Assembly: GCF_002847345.1 (NCBI RefSeq)
Contig: NZ_LXFV01000032.1
Location: forward strand, 28,888 to 92,887
Length of the DNA: 64,000 nucleotides
From: Pectobacterium peruviense
GTDB lineage: Bacteria; Pseudomonadota; Gammaproteobacteria; Enterobacterales; Enterobacteriaceae
Direction of reading: 5' to 3'
Below the pieces are notes generated by a model that had not been told where the DNA came from, did no database searches, and worked only from the letters and a program-made list of their open reading frames with translations. Shown one piece after another: positions 63,479-64,000 of the stretch (position 1 is its first letter; each line of letters starts with the position of its first letter). Both the position numbers and the translations under genes were made by a program.

Positions 63479-63934
63479 ATGAGTCTGATATGGCATGACT
63501 GGGATGTGGCAGACCTTAACGTGTATTCACTACATGACATATTGGCGCTGCGCAGCCAGGTATTCGTGGTTGAGCAAACCTGCCCCTATCTGGATATTGA
63601 TGGCCGCGATCTGGTGGAAGGCAATCGCCACATTGCGGCATATCGCGACGGCAAGCTTGCAGCGTATGCCCGGCTACTCGCTCCTCATCCGAACAACGAT
63701 GTGGTGACGATTGGACGCGTGATTGTGGCTCCTCACGCTCGTGGGCAACATCTGGGCCATCAGTTGATGGAGCACGCGTTGATTGCCTGTGCACGCCACT
63801 GGCCGCAAAAGCATCTTTTCCTCTCTGCGCAGGCTCACCTGCAAGCGTTCTACGGCGCGTTTGGTTTTGTGGCGACTGGTGAGGCGTATGACGAAGATGG
63901 TATCCCGCATATTGATATGCTGTCGGCGTTCTGA
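63479..63934 (+). CDS. elaA: ElaA-like GNAT acyltransferase
   Basis: The 151-residue protein matches the ElaA pattern: LRSQVFVVEQTCPYLDIDGRDL, VTIGRVIVAPHARGQHLGHQLMEHAL (acetyl-CoA loop RGQHLG) and LSAQAHLQAFYGAFGFVATGEAYDEDGIPHIDM. Function in E. coli is not established. It lies 11 bases after lplT and may be cotranscribed. The remaining 66 bases to the window end hold no gene I can support. Confidence 0.92.
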   Translation: MSLIWHDWDVADLNVYSLHDILALRSQVFVVEQTCPYLDIDGRDLVEGNRHIAAYRDGKLAAYARLLAPHPNNDVVTIGRVIVAPHARGQHLGHQLMEHALIACARHWPQKHLFLSAQAHLQAFYGAFGFVATGEAYDEDGIPHIDMLSAF

Positions 63935-64000
63935 GTTGTATTGAGTGTGTATCGGAAGGAATGGATGCTGCTGCGTAAAAAAACCGGCTAACGTATGGCT

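Overview
The window is a chromosomal segment of an enterobacterium, most likely a soft-rot Pectobacterium or close relative. I infer this from gene content and from Escherichia coli-like synteny; no database was searched. The segment is gene-dense. Two blocks of E. coli-like backbone are interrupted by accessory cassettes. I saw no rRNA, tRNA, transposase or prophage.

1-9130: the 3' part of a carbohydrate-utilisation operon. It holds an uncharacterised protein cut by the window edge, a GH105 unsaturated rhamnogalacturonyl hydrolase, an ABC ATPase, two permeases and a LacI regulator, and probably serves rhamnogalacturonan/pectin oligosaccharides. A small block follows (MocR-type regulator, GNAT, AhpD-like protein). 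Behind it lies a decayed second copy of the lacI 3' end. 9139-12485 carries a membrane protein, a palindromic repeat, a GNAT and an exported YtcJ-like amidohydrolase.

12731-43308: backbone in the order ssb/uvrA-yjbQ ... tyrB ... alr-dnaB-qor ... pspG-dusA, the same gene set as in E. coli but with insertions. Between yjbQ and tyrB sit a complete type I-F CRISPR-Cas locus (cas1, cas2-3, csy1, csy2, csy3, cas6f) with three arrays (13, 10 and 2 spacers), a vapBC toxin-antitoxin pair between two of the arrays, and an AT-rich cassette with a putative membrane-inserting protein, a DUF1240-like membrane protein and an orphan type VI Hcp. A YgjP-like protein follows. A YitT/Lrp/AroP group and a cytochrome P450 are further insertions.

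All three CRISPR leaders share a module of about 67 bp bounded by CCCTTTTT/AAAAAGGG inverted repeats, with a perfect IHF consensus site inside. The module is inverted relative to the array in leader 1 compared with leaders 2 and 3. This and the AT-rich putative toxin/immunity cassette are the best candidates for new biology.

43506-47107: a small acidic protein and a SMI1/KNR4 (SUKH) protein, then a DsbA-like/metallo-beta-lactamase-fold operon with a divergent LysR regulator.

47140-63934: second backbone block, lysR-lysA ... omr sRNA-aas-lplT, plus elaA. Where E. coli has galR, this genome has an EamA exporter/XRE-cupin pair, a divergent cellobiose-type PTS (IIA; IIC-GH1-IIB) with AscG-like and UxuR-like regulators, a GNAT and a chemoreceptor. 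The PTS intergenic region has UxuR/ExuR-like palindromes. An OmrA/OmrB small RNA is recognisable upstream of aas.
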